Origin: Paenibacillus sp. FSL K6-3182
Lineage (GTDB): Bacteria > Bacillota > Bacilli > Paenibacillales > Paenibacillaceae
Assembly (NCBI RefSeq): GCF_037976325.1
Contig: NZ_CP150265.1
Span: 3,095,501-3,159,500 of the forward strand
Direction of reading: 5' to 3'
Length of the DNA stretch: 64,000 nt
Both the position numbers and the translations under genes were made by a program. Below the pieces are notes generated by a model. The model worked only from the letters and a program-made list of their open reading frames with translations. It ran no database searches and had not been told where the DNA came from. Below are positions 15,449 through 25,978 of this stretch, in pieces (position 1 is the stretch's first letter; every line of letters starts with the position of its first letter).

Positions 15449-18400
15449 ATGCAACGCGTAGACGTTAAGGAACGTGCCCGCAACCGTGAGCTGCGAGTGC
15501 TGGAGCAATGGAAAACAGATGAAACGTTTAAAAAATCAATAGCAAACCGGGAAGGCAAGCCGAATTTTGTATTTTATGAAGGGCCGCCTACCGCTAATGG
15601 AGCACCACATATCGGTCATGTACTTGGCCGCGTAATTAAAGATTTTATTTGCCGCTACAAAACAATGGCAGGATACCGTGTTATCCGTAAAGCAGGATGG
15701 GATACGCATGGTCTACCAGTTGAGCTTGGAGTTGAGAAGCAGCTAGGCATCTCCGGCAAGCAGGAAATCGAAGAATACGGTGTAGAGAAGTTTGTGAAAA
15801 AATGCAAAGACAGCGTATTTGAATATGAGAAGCAGTGGCGTGAGCTGACAGAAGGCATCGCGTATTGGACGGATTTAGACAATCCATACATCACGCTTAA
15901 AAACGAGTACATCGAGAGTGTTTGGCATATTTTATCGTCAATCCACGGAAAAGGACTGCTGTACCGCGGTCATCGCGTAAGTCCTTATTGCCCGGATTGT
16001 CAAACGACGCTTAGCTCACATGAGGTTGCTCAAGGTTATGAGGATGTTAAGGATCTAAGCGCAACAGCGAAGTTTAAGCTAGTGGAGTCGGGAGAATTCG
16101 TTCTCGCTTGGACAACTACGCCGTGGACGCTTCCTGCAAATGTGGCGTTAGCCGTAAATCCGGAGCTTGATTATATCCGTGCTTCCAAAAACGGTGAAGT
16201 GTATATCGTTGCTCAAAATCTAGCGGAGAGCGTTCTTAAAGAAGATTATGAAGTTCTATCCGTATTGAAAGGCGCTGAGCTTGTTGGTCTTAGCTACGAG
16301 CCGCCATTCCAATACGTTGTCCTAGAAAAAGGCCACGTCGTTATTGCAGGCGATTTCGTTAGCGACACTAGCGGTACGGGTATCGTTCATATCGCGCCAG
16401 CACATGGTGAGGATGACTACCGAGTTTCACGCGACAACGGAATCAGCATGCTGAGTGTTGTTGATTTGGCTGGTCGCTATACGTCAGAGGTTACTGACTT
16501 TGCAGGACGTTTCGTGAAAGACGCTGAGCTTGATATTGACATCGTCAAGAACCTTAGTGAACGCGGTCTTCTTTACTCGAAGGAGCGCTACGAGCATAGC
16601 TATCCATTCTGCTGGCGCTGCAAAACGCCGCTCATCTACTATGCGATGGAAAGCTGGTTTATTAAAACAACAGCGGTTAAGGATCAGTTGATCGCCAACA
16701 ACAACAGCGTTGATTGGTATCCTGGCCACATCCGTGAAGGGCGCTTTGGTAAGTTTTTGGAGGATTTGGTGGATTGGAACATCAGCCGCAACCGTTACTG
16801 GGGTACGCCGCTTAACGTTTGGGTCTGCGATGTAACAGGCAAGGAGTATTCACCAAGCAGTATTGCTGATCTGCGTGCGATGGCGATTGGCGATGTGCCA
16901 GAGGACATTGAGCTTCATAAACCGTATGTGGATGATATTAAGCTGAAATCACCTTTCGCTGAGGGTGCTGAAATGACGCGTACACCTGAGGTTATCGATG
17001 TATGGTTTGACAGCGGTTCGATGCCATTCGCTCAGCATCATCACCCGTTTGAGAATGAGCAGCAATTCGCTGAGCAGTATCCAGCAGATATGATCTGTGA
17101 AGGTATTGACCAAACACGCGGCTGGTTCTACAGCTTGCTTGCAGTATCTACGTTGTACAATGGCAAAGCGCCATATAAAGCGGTTATCTCAACTGGCCAT
17201 ATTTTGGATGAGAATGGGCAAAAAATGTCCAAATCGAAGGGTAATGTTATCGATCCTTGGGAAATCATCAATGAATATGGAACGGATGCGTTCCGCTGGG
17301 CTTTACTATCAGACAGCGCACCTTGGAACAGCAAGCGCTTTTCACGAGGCATCGTTGGCGAAGCCAAATCCAAAGTCATTGATACCATCGTAAATACACA
17401 TGCGTTTTTCGCGTTGTATGCTTCAATCGATGGCTTTGACTACACAGCTCATGAAGAAATCAAATCAGACAACAAGCTGGATCGCTGGATCATTTCACGT
17501 CTGAACAGCTTGATTAATACAGTGAACAAGGGTCTTGAAGTAAATGATTTCCTAAATCCAGCTAAATCGATTGAAGTGTTCGTTGACGAGCTGAGCAACT
17601 GGTATATCCGCCGTTCACGTGATCGCTTCTGGGGAAGCGGGCTTACAGCTGATAAATTAGCCGCTTATCAAACTTTGCGCAGCGTACTGCTTACTCTCTC
17701 GCGTTTAATCGCACCATACGCACCTTTGCTTGCAGAGGATGTATTCGGAAACCTTGGCGGAGCAGGCAGCGTTCATTTGGCTGATTATCCGAAAGCGGAT
17801 GAAACGCTAATTGATGAGACTTTGGAGCGCGATATGGAAAGTGCAAAACAAATCGTTGAGCTTGCTCGCAACGTTCGGAACGAAACAGGAATCAAAACGC
17901 GCCAGCCTTTGTCGGAGCTAATCGTATCGCTTGATCGTGATTTCAACGTAGCAGACTACGAGGATATCGTGAAGGATGAAATAAATGTAAAAGCTATTAC
18001 CGTACAAAATTCAGACAGTGGTTTTGTTGATTTCACCCTTAAGCTGAATCTTAAAGTTGCCGGTAAAAAATACGGTAAAAACGTTGGACCTATTCAAGGT
18101 CAGCTAAAAGGACTATCAGCAGAACAGACTCGTAGCATCGTAAATGGCGGAAGCTTCGACTTCACAAGTGCAGAAGGCGAACAGCTGTCGATCACTGTTG
18201 ATGAGCTGTTGGTTGAGAAGCAAGCGAAGTCAGGTTTCGCATCTGCATCTGGCAACGGTGTTACTGTAGCGCTGAATACGGATATTACAGCTGAGCTTGA
18301 GCAAGAGGGCTGGGTTCGTGAAGTGATTCGCGCCGTTCAGGATACACGCAAAAAGCTCGATCTGCCGATTGAGAAGCGTATCGATCTAGTACTTGATGTT

Positions 18401-18547
18401 GATGCAGAGCTCAAAGCGGCGCTGGATGCGTTCGCACAAGTGCTTCAAGACAACGTGCTTGTTCAAACCGTCGCTTATGGTGATGAGCCGGGGATGGAGA
18501 AAGTTGTGCTTGGCGAAAAAGAAATAGGGATTTTCATCCGCGGATAA
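15449..18547 (+). CDS. ileS: Isoleucyl-tRNA synthetase, long (type 2-like) form
   Basis: Class I synthetase charging tRNA-Ile. The 1032-residue protein has the HIGH-type motif in PPTANGAPHIGHVLGR, a CP1 editing domain (WTTTPWTLPANVA) and KMSKS in ENGQKMSKSKGNV; DWNISRNRYWGTPL precedes the KMSKS half. The motif wording and the length (over 100 residues longer than B. subtilis IleS) are those of the eukaryote-like type 2 enzymes, a group tied to mupirocin resistance. It is the only ileS here and sits in the standard place after divIVA, under a T-box. The ATG follows AGGAGGCTGA. Confidence 0.95.
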   Translation: MQRVDVKERARNRELRVLEQWKTDETFKKSIANREGKPNFVFYEGPPTANGAPHIGHVLGRVIKDFICRYKTMAGYRVIRKAGWDTHGLPVELGVEKQLGISGKQEIEEYGVEKFVKKCKDSVFEYEKQWRELTEGIAYWTDLDNPYITLKNEYIESVWHILSSIHGKGLLYRGHRVSPYCPDCQTTLSSHEVAQGYEDVKDLSATAKFKLVESGEFVLAWTTTPWTLPANVALAVNPELDYIRASKNGEVYIVAQNLAESVLKEDYEVLSVLKGAELVGLSYEPPFQYVVLEKGHVVIAGDFVSDTSGTGIVHIAPAHGEDDYRVSRDNGISMLSVVDLAGRYTSEVTDFAGRFVKDAELDIDIVKNLSERGLLYSKERYEHSYPFCWRCKTPLIYYAMESWFIKTTAVKDQLIANNNSVDWYPGHIREGRFGKFLEDLVDWNISRNRYWGTPLNVWVCDVTGKEYSPSSIADLRAMAIGDVPEDIELHKPYVDDIKLKSPFAEGAEMTRTPEVIDVWFDSGSMPFAQHHHPFENEQQFAEQYPADMICEGIDQTRGWFYSLLAVSTLYNGKAPYKAVISTGHILDENGQKMSKSKGNVIDPWEIINEYGTDAFRWALLSDSAPWNSKRFSRGIVGEAKSKVIDTIVNTHAFFALYASIDGFDYTAHEEIKSDNKLDRWIISRLNSLINTVNKGLEVNDFLNPAKSIEVFVDELSNWYIRRSRDRFWGSGLTADKLAAYQTLRSVLLTLSRLIAPYAPLLAEDVFGNLGGAGSVHLADYPKADETLIDETLERDMESAKQIVELARNVRNETGIKTRQPLSELIVSLDRDFNVADYEDIVKDEINVKAITVQNSDSGFVDFTLKLNLKVAGKKYGKNVGPIQGQLKGLSAEQTRSIVNGGSFDFTSAEGEQLSITVDELLVEKQAKSGFASASGNGVTVALNTDITAELEQEGWVREVIRAVQDTRKKLDLPIEKRIDLVLDVDAELKAALDAFAQVLQDNVLVQTVAYGDEPGMEKVVLGEKEIGIFIRG

Positions 18548-18579
18548 GGTTATAGTATAAAGGAAATTAACAAGCGAAA

Positions 18580-18670
18580 AAAACGAGGCCGTCGCCTTCC
18601 GACAGCTGCAGCAAACGACTGAATAGTCGCAATGCTAGCAATGTCCGGCAGGTCAGGCCTCGTTTTATTG
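18580..18670 (+). terminator. Long structured hairpin/terminator after ileS
   Basis: AAAACGAGGCC (18580-18590) pairs with GGCCTCGTTTT (18656-18666), closing a 65-base interior. The interior has its own pairing: CGACT/AGTCG around GAAT, and CCGACA against TGTCCGG with one bulge. Thus the RNA would be a long rod ending in a T-rich tail. It serves as the ileS terminator; a stable small RNA is possible. Confidence 0.75.
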
Positions 18671-18692
18671 TTTGACAAAGGGGATGCCTCGT

Positions 18693-19031
18693 ATGAATAC
18701 AAATAACCCGGAACAACCGAAAAATTTGAACGAGTTACAAACCTCGTTAAGCAAGCTTGATAAACGACTGCAAACTATTGCTACCGAAATGGAACATACC
18801 CAAATAGCGGACTACATTGATCTGTTAAACAGACCATGGACAATGATTTGGAAAAATCTGCTGGCTGGTACAGCCAGAGGTGTAGGAATCGCGATTGGTT
18901 TTACCTTTTTTGCTGCGACCATTCTTTATGTTCTGCGTATATTAGGAGCGCTAAACTTACCGATAATCGGCGACTATATTGCAGACATTGTCCGAATTGT
19001 CCAAATCCAGCTCGAAGGAAAAGTTTATTGA
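18693..19031 (+). CDS. DUF5665-like small membrane protein
   Basis: A 112-residue protein with a helical, probably coiled N-terminal half (about 15-45) and the motif ADYIDLLNRPWTMIWKNLLAG, then a hydrophobic segment (about 57-83) with two glycine-rich turns. This is the DUF5665 pattern. The ATG at 18693 is chosen because AAAGGGG lies 10 bases upstream; in-frame TTG (18672) and ATG (18684) precede or touch that site. The stop codon abuts the stop of the convergent yteA gene. Function unknown. Confidence 0.7.
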   Translation: MNTNNPEQPKNLNELQTSLSKLDKRLQTIATEMEHTQIADYIDLLNRPWTMIWKNLLAGTARGVGIAIGFTFFAATILYVLRILGALNLPIIGDYIADIVRIVQIQLEGKVY

Positions 19032-19763
19032 TTATAAGCGTTGATCCTCAAGATCAGCTTCTAATCCATGATCGCCTTCATCCGACTCCAAGTAGTTTTT
19101 ATACTCTCGGTTGCGGATTACGGACACATGACGCCCTGTAATGTCGGTCGCAAGAAAGCTTTCAATGGATTCAACGAAGCCGTCATTCTCGAAAGCTTCA
19201 ATGCCTACATGCTCGTAATCGGCAACATCTCGATTCTCAGATGTGGCAGGTGAATCAGCATTGCCCCATTGCTCAACAATTTGCCAAGCATCCTCGCCAT
19301 CAAAGCCGTTGTAGGAATCATGCTCATCCATGCTGGTTCGACCAAAGGGAGGATCGAGAAATAATTCTTCAACCGGCCTGCGCAGGGATAATTGTTGTCT
19401 TGGCGCATGTTCAATGCAGTAAAGCGTATCAGGCACGGCATCCAAACGCTCAAGCGGAATAGGTTCATTGCATGTTTTACAAATGCCGTATGTTCCATCA
19501 GCAATCGCGGTTAGCGCTGCCTCAATGCGATTCAGATGCAATTCCTCTTGTTCATGAAGGGCTACATCTTTCTCGCGTTCATAAAGCTCAGTAGCAACAT
19601 CACCTGGATGATTATCGATTGTGGATAGTTCTCCGGTAGTGTCACGCAACGAATTTGCTAAGCCGTAATGATCGTTTTCTGAGAAACGTTTTTCAATTTC
19701 GCGCTGCTCGTCCAACAATCTGGCTTGCAGCAGCTGAATATGAGCAGTGTTTGGCTTTGTCAT
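19032..19763 (-). CDS. yteA: TraR/DksA zinc-finger protein, YteA family
   Basis: The 243-residue protein has an N-terminal helical hairpin (LQARLLDEQREIEKRFSE, about 10-90) and a C4-type DksA finger CKTCNEPIPLERLDAVPDTLYC (two cysteines, then a third and a C-x2-H end). A YteA-specific C-terminal region with NGFDGEDAWQIVEQWG follows. DksA-type proteins act through the RNA polymerase secondary channel; YteA itself is a sporeformer protein of unclear role. The ATG at 19763 lies 8 bases from GGAGGG. It is convergent with the DUF5665 gene with no gap between the stop codons. Confidence 0.85.
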   Translation of the reverse strand: MTKPNTAHIQLLQARLLDEQREIEKRFSENDHYGLANSLRDTTGELSTIDNHPGDVATELYEREKDVALHEQEELHLNRIEAALTAIADGTYGICKTCNEPIPLERLDAVPDTLYCIEHAPRQQLSLRRPVEELFLDPPFGRTSMDEHDSYNGFDGEDAWQIVEQWGNADSPATSENRDVADYEHVGIEAFENDGFVESIESFLATDITGRHVSVIRNREYKNYLESDEGDHGLEADLEDQRL

Positions 19764-19991
19764 TTTGAGCACCCTCCTTAGCAGGGAACATAATTGCAGT
19801 ATTAGCTTTTGCTGAAATACGGTTTTTCAGTATGGTCTTCAATGGAAGAACAGCAGGCGGGCGCTGGCTCTTATTTAGCTCCGTATGCTACAATTGATTA
19901 GCAAACTTTCAGAAATGCGCTGGCTTTTCACATCTAGCCTGAAGTGCTTTTGAATGGAAACGCTGCTTTACAAAAAATTAGGAGTGATTCG

Positions 19992-20513
19992 ATGCGTTTT
20001 TATTATTACTGGGTAGCGGTATTAGTGTTAGTCCTTGATTTTGTAACAAAGAAATTAATTGAGACAAAATTGGAGATAGGGGATCAAATTAGCATTATCG
20101 GTAATTTTTTTCTCATCACTTCGCATCGAAATCGCGGTGCTGCATTTGGCATCTTGCAAGAGCAAAGACTGTTTTTTATCATTATTACCGTTATCATTGT
20201 TTTGGGTATCATTTGGTACATACAGGCATCGAGAAAATCAGCTAAGCCTTGGCTGCTAATAGGACTCGGACTAGTTCTTGGCGGCGCTATTGGTAACTTT
20301 CTCGATCGCGCGCGTTATGGTGAGGTTGTCGACTTTCTTCAGTTTAACTTCGGCAGCTATGGCTTCCCAATATTCAACGTAGCGGATTCAGCGATTGTCT
20401 GTGGTGTAGCATTAATTCTAATTGACACCTTGTTATCGGCTAGAGATGACAAGAAACGTTTGCAAAATGGAGAGGACAAGGATCAAAACAATCATGAGCA
20501 GCAACCTGTATAA
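19992..20513 (+). CDS. lspA: Lipoprotein signal peptidase (signal peptidase II)
   Basis: LspA is the membrane aspartic protease that cleaves prolipoprotein signal peptides after Lgt has lipidated the cysteine. The 173-residue protein has four membrane segments and both catalytic aspartates, in GNFLDRARYGEVVDF (Asp105) and FNVADS (Asp132). The ATG at 19992 follows AGGAGTGATTCG; an in-frame ATG at 19944 precedes that site and is rejected. The C-terminal tail is charged. The end overlaps ylyB by 20 bases. Substrates in this window include the adaptor, solute-binding and DUF4352 lipoproteins. Confidence 0.94.
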   Translation: MRFYYYWVAVLVLVLDFVTKKLIETKLEIGDQISIIGNFFLITSHRNRGAAFGILQEQRLFFIIITVIIVLGIIWYIQASRKSAKPWLLIGLGLVLGGAIGNFLDRARYGEVVDFLQFNFGSYGFPIFNVADSAIVCGVALILIDTLLSARDDKKRLQNGEDKDQNNHEQQPV

Positions 20514-21432
20514 TGAAGAATCGTTGGAATGGATCGTAGAGGCGGAGCAATCCGGTGAACGAGTAGATAAGTTTGTAACAGACAGTATTGACGATCAAGG
20601 CGTGTCCCGAACGCAGGTTCAAGAATGGATTAAAGCAGGGGCCGTACAGGTCGATAACAAAGTGGCAAAAGCGAATCTTAAGGTAGCAGAGGGCAATCGT
20701 GTCGTTCTGATTATCCCAGAGCCTGAAGAGGCAGCCATTGTCCCTGAGAACATCCCGCTTGAAGTTATTTATGAGGATTCAGACTTGATTGTTATTAATA
20801 AAAAGCGCGGTATGGTTGTTCATCCTGCACCTGGTCATTCTTCAGGCACGCTTGTAAATGCGCTGATGTATCACTGCAAGGACTTGTCCGGCATTAACGG
20901 CATGATCCGTCCAGGCATTGTTCACCGCATAGATAAGGACACAACAGGGTTGCTGATGGCTGCCAAAAATGATCTGGCGCATGTCTCGCTTGCTGAGCAG
21001 CTTAAGGAACATACGGTAACGCGTAAATATATCGCACTTGTGCACGGCAATTTGCCGCATGACCAAGGTACAATTGATGCGCCTATCGGACGTGACCTGA
21101 ATGACAGGAAGCTCTTTACGGTAACCGAGCACAATAGCAGACATGCAGTAACCCATTTTCACGTATTGGAGCGCTTAGGCGATTACACGATTGTAGAGCT
21201 TCAGCTAGAGACGGGACGTACCCATCAAATTCGTGTGCATATGAAATATATCGGTCATCCGCTTGCGGGAGATCCGGTTTACGGCCGCAACAAGACTGTA
21301 GCCTTAAAAGGACAAGCTTTGCATGCTACGCTGCTTGGCTTTACACATCCGCGCAGCGGCGAGCGGCTTGAGTTCGAAATGCCTTTGCCGGCAGACTTCG
21401 AAAATGTATTAAGCAGCTTGCGTTCAAGGTAA
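20494..21432 (+). CDS. ylyB: RluA/RluD-family ribosomal RNA pseudouridine synthase (YlyB)
   Basis: The 312-residue protein has an N-terminal S4 domain (ERVDKFVTDSI, QVQEWIKAGAVQVDN) and the RluA catalytic domain with the active-site aspartate in HRIDKDTTGLL, plus GRTHQIRVH. Members convert uridines of 23S rRNA to pseudouridine. The start at 20494 (MSSNLYNEESLEW) is preceded by ACAAGGA. Earlier in-frame ATGs at 20422 and 20467 lie inside lspA and would add unrelated residues. The pair lspA-ylyB is standard in Bacillales; in B. subtilis it directly precedes pyrR, here dapL lies between. Confidence 0.92.
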   Translation: MSSNLYNEESLEWIVEAEQSGERVDKFVTDSIDDQGVSRTQVQEWIKAGAVQVDNKVAKANLKVAEGNRVVLIIPEPEEAAIVPENIPLEVIYEDSDLIVINKKRGMVVHPAPGHSSGTLVNALMYHCKDLSGINGMIRPGIVHRIDKDTTGLLMAAKNDLAHVSLAEQLKEHTVTRKYIALVHGNLPHDQGTIDAPIGRDLNDRKLFTVTEHNSRHAVTHFHVLERLGDYTIVELQLETGRTHQIRVHMKYIGHPLAGDPVYGRNKTVALKGQALHATLLGFTHPRSGERLEFEMPLPADFENVLSSLRSR

Positions 21433-21544
21433 TAGTGCAATAGTGCAAACTTTTCACCACATTATTCATTATTTCAAGCACATAAGTACGTTATTCTAAT
21501 CAATAACAACTGAAGTAAATGAATATAAGGATAGGTGACGTGAA

Positions 21545-22780
21545 ATGACTTCCATTAACCAAAATTACTTGGAGCTGCAAGGCAGCTACTTGTTTTCTGA
21601 AATTGCAAAACGCCGTACTAAATTCATTCAAGAAAATCCAAATGCTGAAATTATCAGCTTAGGAATTGGTGATGTTACGCGCGGTTTGCCGGATTCGGTT
21701 CTGAATGCTATGCACAGTGCAGTGGACGAGCTTGCAGCTCCAGGTTCATTCCGTGGATACGGACCTGAGCAAGGCTACGATTTTCTAATAAATGCAATTA
21801 TCGAAAATGACTATAAAGCACGCGGCATTGACATTGCAACAAATGAAGTGTTTGTAAGTGATGGTTCCAAATGCGATGTCGGCAATATACAAGAAATTTT
21901 CAGCGAGAACAGTATCGTTGCGGTACAAGATCCGGTTTATCCAGTCTACGTCGATACGAACGTCATGGCTGGCCGCTCTGGCAAATACAATCAAGATACT
22001 AAGCGCTATGAGAACATTGCGTATTTGGAGTGTACAGCTGAAAATGATTTCAAGCCTAGCCTTCCTGATCGTAAAGTAGACATTATTTACTTGTGCTATC
22101 CGAACAATCCAACTGGCATGACGCTTACGAAAGAAGAGCTTAAAGTATGGGTTGACTATGCGAAAGCAAACAACTGCATCATTCTTTATGACTCCGCATA
22201 CGAAGCATTTATTCAGGAAGAAGATGTTCCGCACAGCATTTACGAAATCGAAGGCGCGCGTGAAGTAGCCATCGAATTCCGCAGCTTCTCCAAAACAGCA
22301 GGTTTTACTGGTGTTCGCTGTGCCTACACAGTTGTGCCGCGCGAGCTGAAAGGTCTTGATGCTTCAGGCAATGAAGTGTTGATCAATGATTTGTGGAATC
22401 GCCGCCATACGACGAAGTTTAACGGCGTATCATACGTTACACAACGTGGAGCAGCTGCTATCTATTCAGAAGAGGGCAAAGCGCAAATCAAATCTTTGGT
22501 TGACTACTACATGAAAAATGCAGCAATTATCCGTGACGGCCTTGCGTCCATCGGACTTGAGGTATTTGGCGGAGTAAACGCACCTTATATTTGGCTGAAA
22601 ACACCGAACGGCATGGATTCGTGGTCATTCTTCGATAAGCTTCTTACAGAAGCAAACATCGTTGGAACGCCAGGTGTAGGCTTCGGTCAAAGCGGTCAAG
22701 GCTATTTCCGCCTTACAGCATTCGGAAGCCTTGAGAATACTCAAAAAGCAGTTGAAAGAATTCGTAAATTAAGCCTGTAA
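21545..22780 (+). CDS. dapL: LL-diaminopimelate aminotransferase
   Basis: DapL makes LL-diaminopimelate from tetrahydrodipicolinate and glutamate in one PLP-dependent step. The 411-residue protein has the family N-terminus ([18 protein letters not shown] [14 protein letters not shown], then [13 protein letters not shown]), CYPNNPTGM, and the PLP lysine in [15 protein letters not shown]. Length and motifs match DapL rather than general class I transaminases. It stands between ylyB and the pyr leader, with no other lysine genes nearby. Confidence 0.9.
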   Translation: MTSINQNYLELQGSYLFSEIAKRRTKFIQENPNAEIISLGIGDVTRGLPDSVLNAMHSAVDELAAPGSFRGYGPEQGYDFLINAIIENDYKARGIDIATNEVFVSDGSKCDVGNIQEIFSENSIVAVQDPVYPVYVDTNVMAGRSGKYNQDTKRYENIAYLECTAENDFKPSLPDRKVDIIYLCYPNNPTGMTLTKEELKVWVDYAKANNCIILYDSAYEAFIQEEDVPHSIYEIEGAREVAIEFRSFSKTAGFTGVRCAYTVVPRELKGLDASGNEVLINDLWNRRHTTKFNGVSYVTQRGAAAIYSEEGKAQIKSLVDYYMKNAAIIRDGLASIGLEVFGGVNAPYIWLKTPNGMDSWSFFDKLLTEANIVGTPGVGFGQSGQGYFRLTAFGSLENTQKAVERIRKLSL

Positions 22781-22854
22781 CCTATAATCGCTATCCTTGC
22801 ATAGTTTATCAGGATTGGTCCACACTAAGTTGAAGCGGAAATATTCGTTTTTAC

Positions 22855-22883
22855 TTGACATCTATTGTCGAACGTGGGATAAT
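22855..22883 (+). promoter_or_regulatory. SigA promoter of the pyr operon
   Basis: TTGACA (22855-22860), a 17-base spacer, GATAAT (22878-22883). The spacer contains TTGTCGAA (22865-22872), a Spo0A box core. Transcription would start about 25 bases before the PyrR site. Confidence 0.85.
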
Positions 22884-22913
22884 TCCTATGATATACATCA
22901 GTACCTTTAACTC

Positions 22914-24591
<1,678 letters not shown>

Positions 24592-24631
24592 CTTTAGCAA
24601 CATAGACCTAAATCCGGAGGGTGAAACGACA

Positions 24632-25918
24632 ATGTCATTATGGATTATAAACGGTAACGTATGGAATGAAACTTCGGGCAGCTTAGAAAGTAAGCATATT
24701 CGGATTGAAAATAACAAGATCGAAGCTATTATAGACGGTTCCGAGACAGTAGATACAGGAAGCGCAGAAGTCATTGATGCAAAGGGCAAGCTGGTATCGC
24801 CAGGCTTTATCGATATGCACGTTCATTTGCGCGATCCGGGCTTTGAATATAAAGAAGATATCGCAACAGGCACACGCTCTGCGGCAAAAGGCGGATTTAC
24901 AACGATTGCATGTATGCCCAACACTCGTCCTGTAACGGATACTGCTGAAACGGTACGCTACATTACGAACAAGGCGGCTCAAGTCGGCGTTGTCAAAGTA
25001 TTGCCATACGCATCCATCACTAAAAACGAGCTTGGCCGCGAGTTGACGGATTTTGCTTCATTAAAAGAAGCGGGTGCAATTGGCTTTACGGATGACGGTG
25101 TAGGTGTCCAGAACGCGCAAATGATGAAAAACGCGATGGCGCTTGCTCATTCCATGGATATGCCGATCATCGCTCACTGCGAAGATGATTCATTGGTTGA
25201 AGGCGCTTGGGCATCGGAAGGCGAGTTTTCCCGCAAGCACGGCTTGAAAGCTATCCCAAATGAATCCGAAGCGATTCATGTAGGCAGAGACGTTCTATTG
25301 GCGGAAGCGACGGGCGTTCATTATCATGTATGCCACGTTAGCACTGAGCAATCGGTACGGTTAATTCGCCTAGCTAAGCAAATCGGAGTTCGCGTAACTG
25401 CTGAGGTTTGCCCGCATCACTTGCTGCTTTCTGATGAGGATATTCCGGGCCTTGATGATGCAAATTGGAAAATGAATCCTCCGCTTCGTACGCCGCGTGA
25501 TGTTCAAGCGGTTATCGAGGCGATTGAAGACGGAACGATCGATATGGTCGTTACGGATCATGCACCGCATAGCGCGGAAGAGAAAGCTCGCGGCGTTCAA
25601 CTTGCACCTTTTGGCATCGTTGGCTTCGAGACTGCTTTCCCGCTCTTGTACACAAAATTTGTTCAAACCGGCAAGTGGACGCTTGGCTTCCTGCTGCAGC
25701 GCATGACTGCGGATCCGGCACGTGTTTTCCGGCTTCCAACGGGGCGTTTAGAGCAAGGCGCTCCTGCTGATATTACAATCGTTGATTTGGACAACGAGCG
25801 TTCGGTTGATCCGAGCACATTCGCATCCAAAAGCAACAACACGCCATTCGGCGGCTGGAAGCTTAGCGGCTGGCCTGTAACGACGATCGTTGAAGGCGCA
25901 GTTGTTTGGTCAGAATAA
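24632..25918 (+). CDS. pyrC: Dihydroorotase
   Basis: PyrC cyclises N-carbamoyl aspartate to dihydroorotate. The 428-residue amidohydrolase has the metal motif DMHVHLRDPGFEYKED, HCEDDSL, the AEVCPHHL histidine, and the catalytic aspartate in VTDHAPHS. This is the class I dihydroorotase. The ATG at 24632 lies eight bases from GGAGGGTGA; an upstream in-frame ATG at 24578 lies inside pyrB. carA follows after 60 bases. Confidence 0.95.
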   Translation: MSLWIINGNVWNETSGSLESKHIRIENNKIEAIIDGSETVDTGSAEVIDAKGKLVSPGFIDMHVHLRDPGFEYKEDIATGTRSAAKGGFTTIACMPNTRPVTDTAETVRYITNKAAQVGVVKVLPYASITKNELGRELTDFASLKEAGAIGFTDDGVGVQNAQMMKNAMALAHSMDMPIIAHCEDDSLVEGAWASEGEFSRKHGLKAIPNESEAIHVGRDVLLAEATGVHYHVCHVSTEQSVRLIRLAKQIGVRVTAEVCPHHLLLSDEDIPGLDDANWKMNPPLRTPRDVQAVIEAIEDGTIDMVVTDHAPHSAEEKARGVQLAPFGIVGFETAFPLLYTKFVQTGKWTLGFLLQRMTADPARVFRLPTGRLEQGAPADITIVDLDNERSVDPSTFASKSNNTPFGGWKLSGWPVTTIVEGAVVWSE

Positions 25919-25978
25919 ATAACTTTTACTAACTAAAGCCAATATATGGGGACAATCAACACCTGAGGAGTGATACGG

